Positions 42,122 to 49,784 of a stretch of 54,800 bases of DNA are shown one piece after another (position 1 is the stretch's first letter; each line of letters begins with the position of its first letter). The position numbers and the translations under genes were made by a program. The notes beneath the pieces were generated by a model. It did not search any database. It was not told where the DNA came from and saw nothing but the letters and a program-made list of their open reading frames with translations. Source of the stretch: Alphaproteobacteria bacterium (GTDB taxonomy: Bacteria > Pseudomonadota > Alphaproteobacteria > Caulobacterales > Parvularculaceae); the NCBI GenBank assembly GCA_030426465.1, contig JAUHYK010000023.1, positions 1 to 54,800 on the forward strand, read 5' to 3'.

Positions 42122-42909
42122 TGCTTCTCCGCCGCGTCACCGAACACGTAAAGGCGCAGAACTGGACGGCCGTGTTCCTCGACTTCGTCATTGTCGTTGT
42201 CGGCGTCTTCATCGGTATTCAGGTGAGTAACTGGAATGCCGCGCGGATCGCCGACGCGCAAGCCGGAGACCTGCTTCAGCGCATGATCGCGGAAGCGGAA
42301 GATGCGCGCACCGACATGGCCGGATACCGGGCCGATAACCAAGTTATTCTGAACGACGCTTTGACGTTGGCGGCGCGCCTTAACGAGGCCGACGTATGTC
42401 TTCGTATGGATGACAATATGAAGGAGCTTATCCTTCGTGTCGGCGACTTCCCTCCGCCGCGCTTCTCGCTGGCGACGGCGCGCGAAGCGCTTGAGTCCGG
42501 AAACTTGTCCGCGCTCGACGCGGCGGAGATCCGCGACAGTGTTCGAAAAATCGCCGACGAGATGAATTTCATGGACCGCCAATGGCAACGCTACATCCGA
42601 ATCAAGCAGGACATCGAACAGAAAGTTTATCCGGCCGCCGGGCTTAGCCTCACTGGCGATCAGGCGCTCAAAGTCCTTCCGGGAAACGAATTTAGCGGCC
42701 TCGAACAGTTTCGCCTGCAAACCCCTGAAGGCGTTTGCGGACAACCGGTCATGATCGCCTACGCTTCCAATGCGGCCCTCACCCAGCATATTTACACCGC
42801 TTATCTCGGCCAGGTCTCCGACAGGCTCGATGAATACGCCGCGCTTTTATCCGCCTATGCTGGTGATCGCGTTGAGGGGGCAGCGCGAACTAATGAGAAC
42901 TCGCCATGA
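42121..42909 (+). CDS. Tandem single-pass membrane paralog 2
   Basis: A 262-residue protein with the same N-terminal block (MLLRRVTEHVKAQNWTAVFL, then a membrane helix and VSNWNAAR) as its neighbours. It has two cysteines (in EADVCLRM and EGVCGQPV), possibly one disulfide. The C-terminal part has several amphipathic helices. Its start overlaps the previous stop (TAATG) and its end overlaps the next start (ATGA). Function unknown. Confidence 0.75.
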   Translation: MLLRRVTEHVKAQNWTAVFLDFVIVVVGVFIGIQVSNWNAARIADAQAGDLLQRMIAEAEDARTDMAGYRADNQVILNDALTLAARLNEADVCLRMDDNMKELILRVGDFPPPRFSLATAREALESGNLSALDAAEIRDSVRKIADEMNFMDRQWQRYIRIKQDIEQKVYPAAGLSLTGDQALKVLPGNEFSGLEQFRLQTPEGVCGQPVMIAYASNAALTQHIYTAYLGQVSDRLDEYAALLSAYAGDRVEGAARTNENSP

Positions 42910-43670
42910 TCCTTCGCCGCGTCATTGAGCATGTGAAGAAGCAGGAATGGACCGCCGTCGCGCTCGACTTCGTTATCGTCGTCGTCGGCGTTTTCATCGG
43001 TATTCAGGTGTCGAACTGGAATGCTGCCCGGGCCGACCGCGTTCGCGCGCAGGATTATCTGATGCGCATCGGCGCGGATCTCGATGTCGACATCGCCGCA
43101 ATCGATGACCGCTTGAAGTTCTGGGGTCAGGTCGCTGATTATGGCGCGCAAGGTCTCGATTATGCGGAGACCGGCGATGCGAACGGCCTCACACAATGGG
43201 AATTGCTGCTTGGCTATTTCCAGGCAAGCCAGGTCGCCGAGCTTATCCCGTCACAAGCAACTTTTGATGAATTAAAAAGCGCCGGCGAGCTGGGCTTGGT
43301 ATCCGATCCTGCTTTTCGCAACGCGCTGGGCGACTATTACATGTTCTCCGCCTCTGCGACGGTGACTGAACGTCCGCCCTATCGTGAGCATATACGCGGC
43401 GTGATACCGCTCCGCATTCAGAACTACATCTGGGAAAACTGCTACGCCTCTGATGGCTCGGAGCTACAACAGCTGCTCCCCTGCCCTTCGCCGGTTGACG
43501 AAGCGCACGCCGCCGAGCTTGTCCATATCATCAGCAGCGATGCGGCGCTGATGGCGGAGCTACGATACTGGATATCGAGCATGCGTGTGGCGGAACTGAT
43601 CGGCGAAGGCAGGATGAAAAAAGCGGCCGCCCTGCGACAGTCCGTGAATGAACAGCGCGCAGGGCGATGA
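42906..43670 (+). CDS. Tandem single-pass membrane paralog 3
   Basis: A 254-residue protein with the same opening (MILRRVIEHVKKQEWTAVAL, membrane helix, VSNWNAAR). The remainder has two cysteines (NCYASDG and LLPCPSP). At nucleotide level the first 110 bases are very similar across the three copies, while the later parts are not. That suggests duplication or gene conversion limited to the anchor. It overlaps both neighbours by 4 bp (ATGA). Confidence 0.75.
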   Translation: MILRRVIEHVKKQEWTAVALDFVIVVVGVFIGIQVSNWNAARADRVRAQDYLMRIGADLDVDIAAIDDRLKFWGQVADYGAQGLDYAETGDANGLTQWELLLGYFQASQVAELIPSQATFDELKSAGELGLVSDPAFRNALGDYYMFSASATVTERPPYREHIRGVIPLRIQNYIWENCYASDGSELQQLLPCPSPVDEAHAAELVHIISSDAALMAELRYWISSMRVAELIGEGRMKKAAALRQSVNEQRAGR

Positions 43671-44380
43671 CGGACGCCGACATCAACCGCGCCGCGCCTC
43701 TCACATTTCGCGCGTCTTTGGGGGAGAAACTTTTCGTCACCCTCACCGCAATCTTCATGGGCGTTCTCGCGCTGTTCATGCTGGTTGCTATGGTCGGCGG
43801 GTTCATCGCCGGACTGTGGCTTGGCTTCTTTCTTCTGTTAGTCGCTTTGGTGATCATTGCGCTCACTTTTCTCGTCGCCAAGGAAGCGTTCTCGCGATGG
43901 CGGCTTTACGCCCATCTTGAAGACGGTGCGTTGACGGCGGTGTTGCCGCGGCGGCGCGGCTTCATCGATCAGCCGCGAGACAGGGTGACGATAGCGCTCG
44001 CCGATATTGAGCGTATCGAGACGCGATACGAATCTTTCGCCAGCATCGGCGTCACCACGGGACAGCAAGCCTACGCCATCGTCAAACGCGACGGTGAGCG
44101 GCTATTCCTCGGCGCTGACCGCGAATGGGTTCCGCCCTTTTTCGGAAGGCTCGCCAGCGAGATCGCTGCGCGCGCCGGGCTGACGGTCGCCGATCTCGGC
44201 ATGGTCGATGGCGACGCCGGATTCCTGCTTGTCGCCGGTCAGTCGGCGCCGGACTGGACGGCGCCGTCGCTTTCAGCTCAGGAGATCGCGTTGCGCGGAC
44301 GCCGCCGCGCCCGCACCGCTGCCATCATGGGCGGCGTTGTGCTGCTTGTCGTTCTGGCGCAACTTCTGTCCCGGCGCTGA
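43667..44380 (+). CDS. Membrane protein of unknown function, fourth gene of the run
   Basis: A 237-residue protein with two close membrane helices (about 22-48 and 51-68) at the front, then a cytoplasmic beta-rich domain (DGALTAVLPRRRGFIDQPRDRVTIALADIERIETRYESFASIG, YAIVKRDGERLFLG), and a last membrane helix (about 216-232). The beta-rich part recalls the PH-like domains of YcxB-type proteins. It starts in an ATGA overlap with the third paralog, so it belongs to the same translationally coupled run. No close functional clue. Confidence 0.65.
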   Translation: MTDADINRAAPLTFRASLGEKLFVTLTAIFMGVLALFMLVAMVGGFIAGLWLGFFLLLVALVIIALTFLVAKEAFSRWRLYAHLEDGALTAVLPRRRGFIDQPRDRVTIALADIERIETRYESFASIGVTTGQQAYAIVKRDGERLFLGADREWVPPFFGRLASEIAARAGLTVADLGMVDGDAGFLLVAGQSAPDWTAPSLSAQEIALRGRRRARTAAIMGGVVLLVVLAQLLSRR

Positions 44381-44506
44381 GTCGTTTCATCTCATGACGT
44401 CTTGCCGATTTGTCATCAACGCCCCTGAAACGCCCGCCTTGCGCCCGTATTTGCGCCGTTTTTCCGCCCGCTTTGCCTGACATGGAACCCCAGCACTCAA
44501 ACGTGT

Positions 44507-44536
44507 TTGCAACGGGCCCGGATGGGCCAGTATAAG
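44507..44536 (+). promoter_or_regulatory. Sigma70-like promoter before the penicillin-binding-protein gene
   Basis: TTGCAA (44507-44512) and TATAAG (44531-44536) with an 18-bp spacer. It lies 65 bp before the ATG at 44601. The hexamers are close to the TTGACA/TATAAT consensus but were not tested. Confidence 0.35.
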
Positions 44537-44600
44537 ACTTGCAATCAGCGTTGGGCGGATGGCGCATCGGGGCGCCGGTATAGTTGACAGCGGAACGGGC

Positions 44601-46694
44601 ATGGCGAAACGGCAACATGACAAAAGCGGGCTTTCCGCCGTGGCCGCTGATCTATGGGCCGATCTGAAACGCGGCGCGGCCGGATTTCACGGCGACTTCC
44701 TGAAACTTTTCGGCTTCTCACCCAAGCCGCCTGTAAAAGAGCCCTTCCCCGAGAAATCGAAATATCCCAAAGCGCCAGGCGACGGTAACGCCTGGCGCAA
44801 TCTCTGGGGCTCTGTTGCGCTTTCTGTTGTCTCCGTCGGGTTTCTGGGCGCCGCCTTCGCGCTGGGCCTCGCCTTCATCTATCTCGCGCCGCAGGTGACG
44901 GAAGACCAGGATCTATGGAACGTGAACCGCCAGGCGGCGATTATCGTTCTTGACCGCAATGGCGAGGAGATCGCCGCACGCGGCGCACGCTATGGCGAGC
45001 ATGTGGACCCGGCGGAGCTGCCCGAACATCTGATCAATGCGATCCTGTCGACCGAGGACCGCCGCTTTTACGATCATGGCGGCGTCGATCTGCGCGGCAC
45101 CATGCGCGCAGCCCTCGCCAACCTCAAAGCCGGCGGCGTCGTCGAAGGCGGCTCGACGATTACACAGCAGCTTGCGAAAAACCTGTTCCTGTCGCCGCGC
45201 CAGACCTATGAGCGCAAGGCGCGCGAAGCGCTGCTCGCACTGTGGATCGAAGGCCATTACTCCAAGGACGAAATCCTTTCGCTTTATCTGAACCGCATCT
45301 ATCTCGGCGCCGGCGCCTATGGGGTTGAATCGGCCTCGCAAACCTATTTCGGCAAATCCGCGCGCGACGTAACGCTCGCCGAAGCCGCCATGCTCGCCGG
45401 CCTGCCGAAAGCGCCGTCGACCTATGCGCCCACGCAAAATCCGGCGGGTGCCCAGCGCCGGGCCAATGACGTGCTCGACAATCTCCTTGAGATCGGCGCC
45501 GTCGACCCGTTCGCGGCGCGCGAGGCGCGTCTTAATCCGCCCGTGATCACCAAACAGAATATCGATTCAGGGCTTGGTTATTTCTTCGACTATGTGGCGT
45601 CACAGGCAAAGGCGATGGCGCCGGACGCCACCGGCGACGTCATTGTCAGAACCACCATAGACCAGAAACTGCAACGCGACGCCGAAGCCGCCGTCAAGAC
45701 GGCGATGACGGTTGAGGCGCGGCTGAAAGGCGCCGATCAGGCCGCGCTCGTCGCCTATGATCAATCGGGCGCGCTTCGCGCCATGGTCGGCGGCCGCGAC
45801 TATAAGGAAAGCCAGTTTAACCGCGCGGTGCAGTCAAAGCGCCAGCCGGGATCGGCGTTCAAACCCTTCGTCTATGTGGCGGCGATGGAATCCGGCCTGA
45901 CGCCGAACTCCAGTTTCATCGACCAGCCCATCGATATCGCCGGATGGAAGCCCACCAATTACACACCGGGCTATGCGGGTCGCGTGCGCCTGACCGAAGC
46001 GGTCGCAAAATCCATCAACACCATCGCCGTGCAAGTCACCGAACGCATCGGCCGCGGCAAGGTGGTCGAAGCCGCACAACGCCTCGGCATCAAGTCGGAG
46101 ATTGCGCCGCACCGCTCCATCGCGCTCGGCGCCGTCGATGTCACGCTGGAAGAGCTTGTTGGCGCCTATATTCCCTTCGCGCGCGGCGGTCTGTCGCCGA
46201 CGCCCTACGCCATCTCCTCTATCGAGACCCGCGATGGCGTCATCCTTTATGATTATCCGGGCGACAACCCGAGGCGGGTGATGAGCGCCGACGTCGCCAA
46301 GAAAATGAATCACCTGCTCTATCAGGTGATGCTCTCGGGCACGGGCCGGCGCGCCGCGCTCGGGCGCCGCCCGGCGGCAGGCAAGACCGGCACCACCAAT
46401 GACTGGCGCGACGCTTGGTTTGTCGGCTACACGCCGCAGATCATCGCCGGCGTCTGGGTCGGCAATGACGCCTACACGCCCATGGACAAGGTGACGGGCG
46501 GCAATATCCCCGCCTCGATCTGGAAAGAGTTCATGCTCTCGGCGCATCAGGGCCTGCCGCTGCTCTCCCTTGACGGCGCCTATCCCGCCGTTTCCTACGC
46601 CGCCGAACCGGTGCTCCTCGATTTCTACAGGGATGTCTCGCGCGGTCTCGCCCGCGTCGAGCGCGACGGCAATGCGCGGCGGTACCGGCGGTAA
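44601..46694 (+). CDS. Class A penicillin-binding protein (PBP1a-type), transglycosylase/transpeptidase
   Basis: About 697 residues. One membrane helix (near 65-90) is followed by a GT51 glycosyltransferase domain with EDRRFYDHGGVD and GGSTITQQLAKNLFLS. The transpeptidase domain has the SxxK motif in PGSAFKPF, SxN in KSINT and KTG in GKTGTTNDWRDAWFVGY. It polymerises and cross-links peptidoglycan in the periplasm. The ATG at 44601 (MAKRQHDKSG) is preferred, with a second in-frame ATG at 44559. It lies after the four-gene membrane run but has its own promoter-like sequence. A hairpin near 46.7 kb marks its 3' side. Confidence 0.93.
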   Translation: MAKRQHDKSGLSAVAADLWADLKRGAAGFHGDFLKLFGFSPKPPVKEPFPEKSKYPKAPGDGNAWRNLWGSVALSVVSVGFLGAAFALGLAFIYLAPQVTEDQDLWNVNRQAAIIVLDRNGEEIAARGARYGEHVDPAELPEHLINAILSTEDRRFYDHGGVDLRGTMRAALANLKAGGVVEGGSTITQQLAKNLFLSPRQTYERKAREALLALWIEGHYSKDEILSLYLNRIYLGAGAYGVESASQTYFGKSARDVTLAEAAMLAGLPKAPSTYAPTQNPAGAQRRANDVLDNLLEIGAVDPFAAREARLNPPVITKQNIDSGLGYFFDYVASQAKAMAPDATGDVIVRTTIDQKLQRDAEAAVKTAMTVEARLKGADQAALVAYDQSGALRAMVGGRDYKESQFNRAVQSKRQPGSAFKPFVYVAAMESGLTPNSSFIDQPIDIAGWKPTNYTPGYAGRVRLTEAVAKSINTIAVQVTERIGRGKVVEAAQRLGIKSEIAPHRSIALGAVDVTLEELVGAYIPFARGGLSPTPYAISSIETRDGVILYDYPGDNPRRVMSADVAKKMNHLLYQVMLSGTGRRAALGRRPAAGKTGTTNDWRDAWFVGYTPQIIAGVWVGNDAYTPMDKVTGGNIPASIWKEFMLSAHQGLPLLSLDGAYPAVSYAAEPVLLDFYRDVSRGLARVERDGNARRYRR

Positions 46695-46727
46695 AAGAAA
46701 ACGGCTCCACTGGTGAGGCGGAGCCGT
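46693..46727 (-). terminator. Terminator for the 25-aa peptide gene
   Basis: ACGGCTCC (46701-46708) and GGAGCCGT (46720-46727) are 8-bp perfect arms around an 11-nt loop. On the minus strand the stem is followed by a TTTTCTTTT tract (plus-strand A-run from 46693). The orientation fits termination of a minus-strand transcript, that is, the peptide gene at 46.8 kb. It could also partly stop the penicillin-binding-protein transcript. Confidence 0.65.
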
Positions 46728-46768
46728 CAGGCGCATTTCTCTGGTCTCGGGGGCGGATGAGAGCTATG

Positions 46769-46846
46769 TCAGAGAAACGCGGCGAGGGCGGCGAAATAGC
46801 CGGTTAGAAGGATGGCGACGGCGCTGACGCCGGCGGCGCGGTACAT
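46769..46846 (-). CDS. 25-residue membrane peptide
   Basis: A 25-residue peptide: MYRAAGVSAVAILLTGYFAA, then five more residues ending AAFL. It is almost wholly hydrophobic, a single membrane helix with a positively charged Arg at position 3. The ribosome site is excellent: AAGGAG lies 6 bp before the ATG, after an A-rich stretch. Its transcript would end at the terminator at 46.7 kb. This combination argues for a real small membrane protein. The family is unknown to me. It could modulate a larger membrane complex, as known small membrane proteins do. It may also be transcribed from the lysR-like gene 125 bp upstream. Confidence 0.6.
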   Translation of the reverse strand: MYRAAGVSAVAILLTGYFAALAAFL

Positions 46847-46921
46847 GAGGGGCTCCTTTTTTGTTAGCGGTCTGTTGTCTTGCGGGCAGGATGTGTGCTC
46901 GCGCCGGCCTTTAAACAAGCA

Positions 46922-46950
46922 ATCGGAACCGTATTTTCCGATAGTTTTTT
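46922..46950 (+). terminator. Hairpin with T-run near the regulator 3' end
   Basis: ATCGGAA (46922-46928) and TTCCGAT (46936-46942) with a 7-nt loop, followed by AG and T6 on the plus strand. It is a possible backup terminator for rightward transcription from the penicillin-binding-protein gene. The stem is only 7 bp and AT-containing. Confidence 0.4.
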
Positions 46951-46971
46951 CCGATCAAAATCGCCGCCGCT

Positions 46972-47889
46972 TCAACGCACCGCAAGATCCTTGAACTTGC
47001 GCGCGGCGACGTCGCGCGCCACCCTGGCGATGGCGCGATAAGCCTCGCCGCGGCCGGCGCTTTTGCGCCAGGCCAGCCCGACGCTGCGCGTGATGCTGCG
47101 GCCTTTCAGTTTTTTCACGACGACTTCGCTGCGCGCCGTAATCTCCGAATGAACGTAAAGCGAGGGCAGGAACGCCGCGCCCATATTCATGCCGGTCATC
47201 AGCCGCAGCGCGTCGAGGCTGGTGCCTTCATAATCGCGCACGAGGCGCGCGCCGAAGGTTTCGCAAAGGGCGGCGATCTGATCGTAAAGATGATAGCTCG
47301 GATTGAGGGTCAGGACGTCAAGCCCTTTCAGCGCCGAGACGGACACCGTCTCCTCTTTCGCCAGGGGATGATCGCGGGCGAGCGCAAGATAAAGCGGCTC
47401 GCTGAACAAAGGCTCGGCCACAAGCTCGGTCCCGGCGAGGGGAAGCTGGGTGAGAATGACGTCATGCACGCCGCGCGCAAGCTCGTCTTCGAGCTGGCGC
47501 GGTTCGCTCTCGCGCACGTAAAGGCGAAGGTCTTTGTGCGTGCGGTGCAGCGCGGCGACCACATGCGGCAGGAGGTAAGGCCCCAGCGTGGGCTTGGCGC
47601 CGAGCCGGATGACGCCGGCGAGGCCCTCTTGCGCTTCTTCGGCGAAATCGGCGACGCCCTGAACCTCGTTCATGATGCGCCGCGCGCGCTGCGCCACTTC
47701 GCGCCCCGCAGGCGTGAGGACGACGCCGGCGCGGCTGCGCTCCGCGAGGCGCAGGCTGAGCTCGGATTCGAGATTTTGAATCTGGGCGCTCAAGGAAGGC
47801 TGGGTCATGTCCAACCGTTCGGCCGCCCGGCGGAAATGCGCGGTGTCTTCAACCGCCAAAAGGCATTGCAGCTGTTTCAGCGTGATCAT
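46972..47889 (-). CDS. LysR-type regulator, OxyR-like but lacking the peroxidatic cysteine
   Basis: A 305-residue LysR protein. The N-terminal helix-turn-helix is RAAERLDMTQPSLSAQIQNLE. The effector domain aligns with OxyR through RLGAKPTLGPYLLPHVV, LFSEPLYLALARDHPLAK, LTLNPSYHLYDQIAALCETFG and GTSLDALRLM. The position of E. coli OxyR Cys199 (GHCLRDQ) is His200 here (SYHLYDQ), while Cys208 is kept as Cys209. So it cannot form the OxyR disulfide in the usual way. A site matching the OxyR ATAG-N7-CTAT pattern lies 24 bp upstream of its start. It is divergent from the 48.0-kb gene. A ribosome site (GGAG) precedes the ATG. Confidence 0.85.
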   Translation of the reverse strand: MITLKQLQCLLAVEDTAHFRRAAERLDMTQPSLSAQIQNLESELSLRLAERSRAGVVLTPAGREVAQRARRIMNEVQGVADFAEEAQEGLAGVIRLGAKPTLGPYLLPHVVAALHRTHKDLRLYVRESEPRQLEDELARGVHDVILTQLPLAGTELVAEPLFSEPLYLALARDHPLAKEETVSVSALKGLDVLTLNPSYHLYDQIAALCETFGARLVRDYEGTSLDALRLMTGMNMGAAFLPSLYVHSEITARSEVVVKKLKGRSITRSVGLAWRKSAGRGEAYRAIARVARDVAARKFKDLAVR

Positions 47890-47913
47890 CGACCGTCTCC
47901 GCGCCTCCTGATG

Positions 47914-47950
47914 ATAGAAAATTCCTATTAAAATATAATTTTTGATCTAG
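47914..47950. promoter_or_regulatory. OxyR-type binding site in the regulator/48.0-kb divergent region
   Basis: ATAG (47914-47917), 7 bp, CTAT (47925-47928), then after 7 bp TAAT (47936-47939), 7 bp, CTAG (47947-47950). The first half matches the OxyR consensus exactly; the second half is degenerate (CTAG for CTAT and TAAT for ATAG). It lies between the divergent regulator and the small gene at 48.0 kb. Confidence 0.6.
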
Positions 47951-48007
47951 TTTTCAATATGCCGGCGCCGCCTACATCGAAACCGACGCCGACAAGGAGA
48001 AGGTTTC

Positions 48008-48379
48008 ATGTTCGATTACAGTCCCAAGGACGCGCATTCCCCTTTCTTCGATGACGGACAAAGCGCGTCCCGCAGCCCGGCCATAAAACCCGGGCGCAAA
48101 GCCGCGCCGGACAAGCCCCGCCCTTTCGAGATCATCGCGCTGTGGGGCGAAAACGCGGCGGAACTGCGCCGCGCCATCGACAACGAAACCGACTGGGGCC
48201 CGTTCGAACTGGCGGAGATGAAGCCGCTCGAACACGACGCGTTCGGCGCGCTGCGCATTCTATGCCGTTTCGACTATCACGGCGACGCGAGCGCCCGCAG
48301 TCATTTCGAAGGCGATTTGCGCGCAAGGCTTTCAACCATCACCTGCTGGAAAGAAGCGCCGCACCCGCAAGACCTTTAA
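48008..48379 (+). CDS. Protein of unknown function, divergent from the OxyR-like regulator
   Basis: A 123-residue protein with no signal or membrane helix. The first 45 residues are Pro/Ser/Lys-rich and probably disordered; the rest (about 40-120) looks like a small alpha/beta domain with two cysteines (RILCRFDY and TITCWKEA). The ribosome site GGAGAAGG is good. It starts in front of the OxyR-type site, so it is a plausible target of the regulator. Family not recognised. Confidence 0.65.
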   Translation: MFDYSPKDAHSPFFDDGQSASRSPAIKPGRKAAPDKPRPFEIIALWGENAAELRRAIDNETDWGPFELAEMKPLEHDAFGALRILCRFDYHGDASARSHFEGDLRARLSTITCWKEAPHPQDL

Positions 48380-48403
48380 TCCGCAACCGATAAGATTCCC
48401 ATC

Positions 48404-49627
48404 ATGACCTCCGCAAGATTGAAAAACTTCATTCGCAGCGACGCCTTTATCGGCGTCATGCTGATCGCCGCCGCGCTCACCGCCCTCCTGGCGAGCAACA
48501 GCGCCTTCAGCGGCTATTACAATGCGCTTCTCGGAACGCCGGCGGCGGTCGAGATCGGCGCCTTCGCGATCGAAAAGCCGCTCTTGCTGTGGATCAATGA
48601 CGGTTTGATGGCCGCCTTTTTCTTTCTCGTCGGCCTTGAAGTGAAACGCGAAGTCCTGCGCGGCAAACTGTCGAGCTTCGACAAGGCCTCGCTGCCCGTC
48701 TTCGCCGCGATCGGCGGCATGGCGGTCCCGGCGCTGATCTATCTTCTGTTCACCTGGAGCGAGCCCGCCGTGATGAACGGCTGGGCCATACCGGCAGCGA
48801 CCGACATCGCCTTTGCGCTCGGTTTTCTCGCCCTTGTGAGCATGGGCGCGCCGGCGAGCCTCAAGGTCTTCCTGCTGGCCGTCGCCATCATCGACGATCT
48901 CGGCGCCATTGCGATCATCGCGCTTTTTTACACCGCCGATCTCTCGCTCGCGATGCTCGGTTTCGCCGGCGCCGGCGCCGCGCTGCTCGCGGCGCTCAAT
49001 CTGGCGGGCGTCAAGCGCACGGCGCCCTACATCCTCATCGGCGCCCTGGTCTGGGCCTTCGTTCTGAAATCGGGCGTGCACGCGACGCTCGCCGGCGTCA
49101 TCACCGCCCTGATGATTCCCATGGACGGCCGCAAGCCGGGGGACCCGTCTCCCTTGCAGCGGCTCGAGCACGGCCTGCACCCCTGGGCCATCTTCGCCGT
49201 GCTGCCGCTCTTCGCTTTCGCCAATGCCGGGCTGTCTTTCAAAGACCTGCCGGCCTCGGCCTTCGCCTCGCCGGTGACGCTGGGCGTCGCGCTCGGCCTG
49301 TTTCTCGGCAAGCCGCTGGGCGTGCTCGGCGCCGCGGCCGCGGCGATCCGGCTCGGCTGGGCGCGCCTGCCGGAAGGCGCAAGCTGGACGCAACTGGCCG
49401 GCGTCGCCGCCTTTACGGGCGTCGGCTTCACCATGAGCCTGTTCATCGGCGGCCTCGCTTTTGACGATGCAGCGCTGTTGAACGAAGTGCGGCTCGGCGT
49501 CCTTGCGGGATCGCTCGCCTCAGGCCTTGCCGGCTGCGCGCTAATCCTGGCGGCCCGGCGCGAGAAGAAACGCCCGACGCGCGCGCGCGCAAGCCGCGCG
49601 CTCGGCAGCGCAAGAGCCTGCGCCTGA
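48404..49627 (+). CDS. nhaA: Na+/H+ antiporter NhaA
   Basis: A 407-residue integral membrane protein with the NhaA hallmarks: the paired acidic residues in VAIIDDLGAIAIIALFYT (Asp-Asp), NDGLMAAFFFLVGLEVKRE near the front, and PAATDIAFALGFL. About 12 membrane helices are visible. It exchanges two protons for one sodium ion. It begins 24 bp after the small unknown at 48.0 kb and may be co-transcribed with it. A 7-bp inverted repeat (ACGCGCG / CGCGCGT) lies in its 3' gap at 49697-49717. Confidence 0.95.
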   Translation: MTSARLKNFIRSDAFIGVMLIAAALTALLASNSAFSGYYNALLGTPAAVEIGAFAIEKPLLLWINDGLMAAFFFLVGLEVKREVLRGKLSSFDKASLPVFAAIGGMAVPALIYLLFTWSEPAVMNGWAIPAATDIAFALGFLALVSMGAPASLKVFLLAVAIIDDLGAIAIIALFYTADLSLAMLGFAGAGAALLAALNLAGVKRTAPYILIGALVWAFVLKSGVHATLAGVITALMIPMDGRKPGDPSPLQRLEHGLHPWAIFAVLPLFAFANAGLSFKDLPASAFASPVTLGVALGLFLGKPLGVLGAAAAAIRLGWARLPEGASWTQLAGVAAFTGVGFTMSLFIGGLAFDDAALLNEVRLGVLAGSLASGLAGCALILAARREKKRPTRARASRALGSARACA

Positions 49628-49784
49628 CGGCGGGCCGCCCCGCTCATAAGGCCAGCACAGGCGATCCCATAATGACAATGATCAGGGCGGGCGATAACGC
49701 GCGCCCTTTACGCGCGTCCTGTCGTCAGCAGGCAAATCTTCTGCTAGGCAGGCTCCAAACCAACGGGGCGAAAAATAAATTCCC

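Noticed and set aside
48332-49393. 353-codon open frame opposite nhaA
   Set aside because: It is very rich in Arg, Gly, Glu and Gln, typical of an antisense frame across GC-rich membrane-protein codons.
49697-49717. ACGCGCG / CGCGCGT inverted repeat after nhaA as a terminator
   Set aside because: The arms are perfect but alternating CG and lack a T-tract, so termination is not supported.
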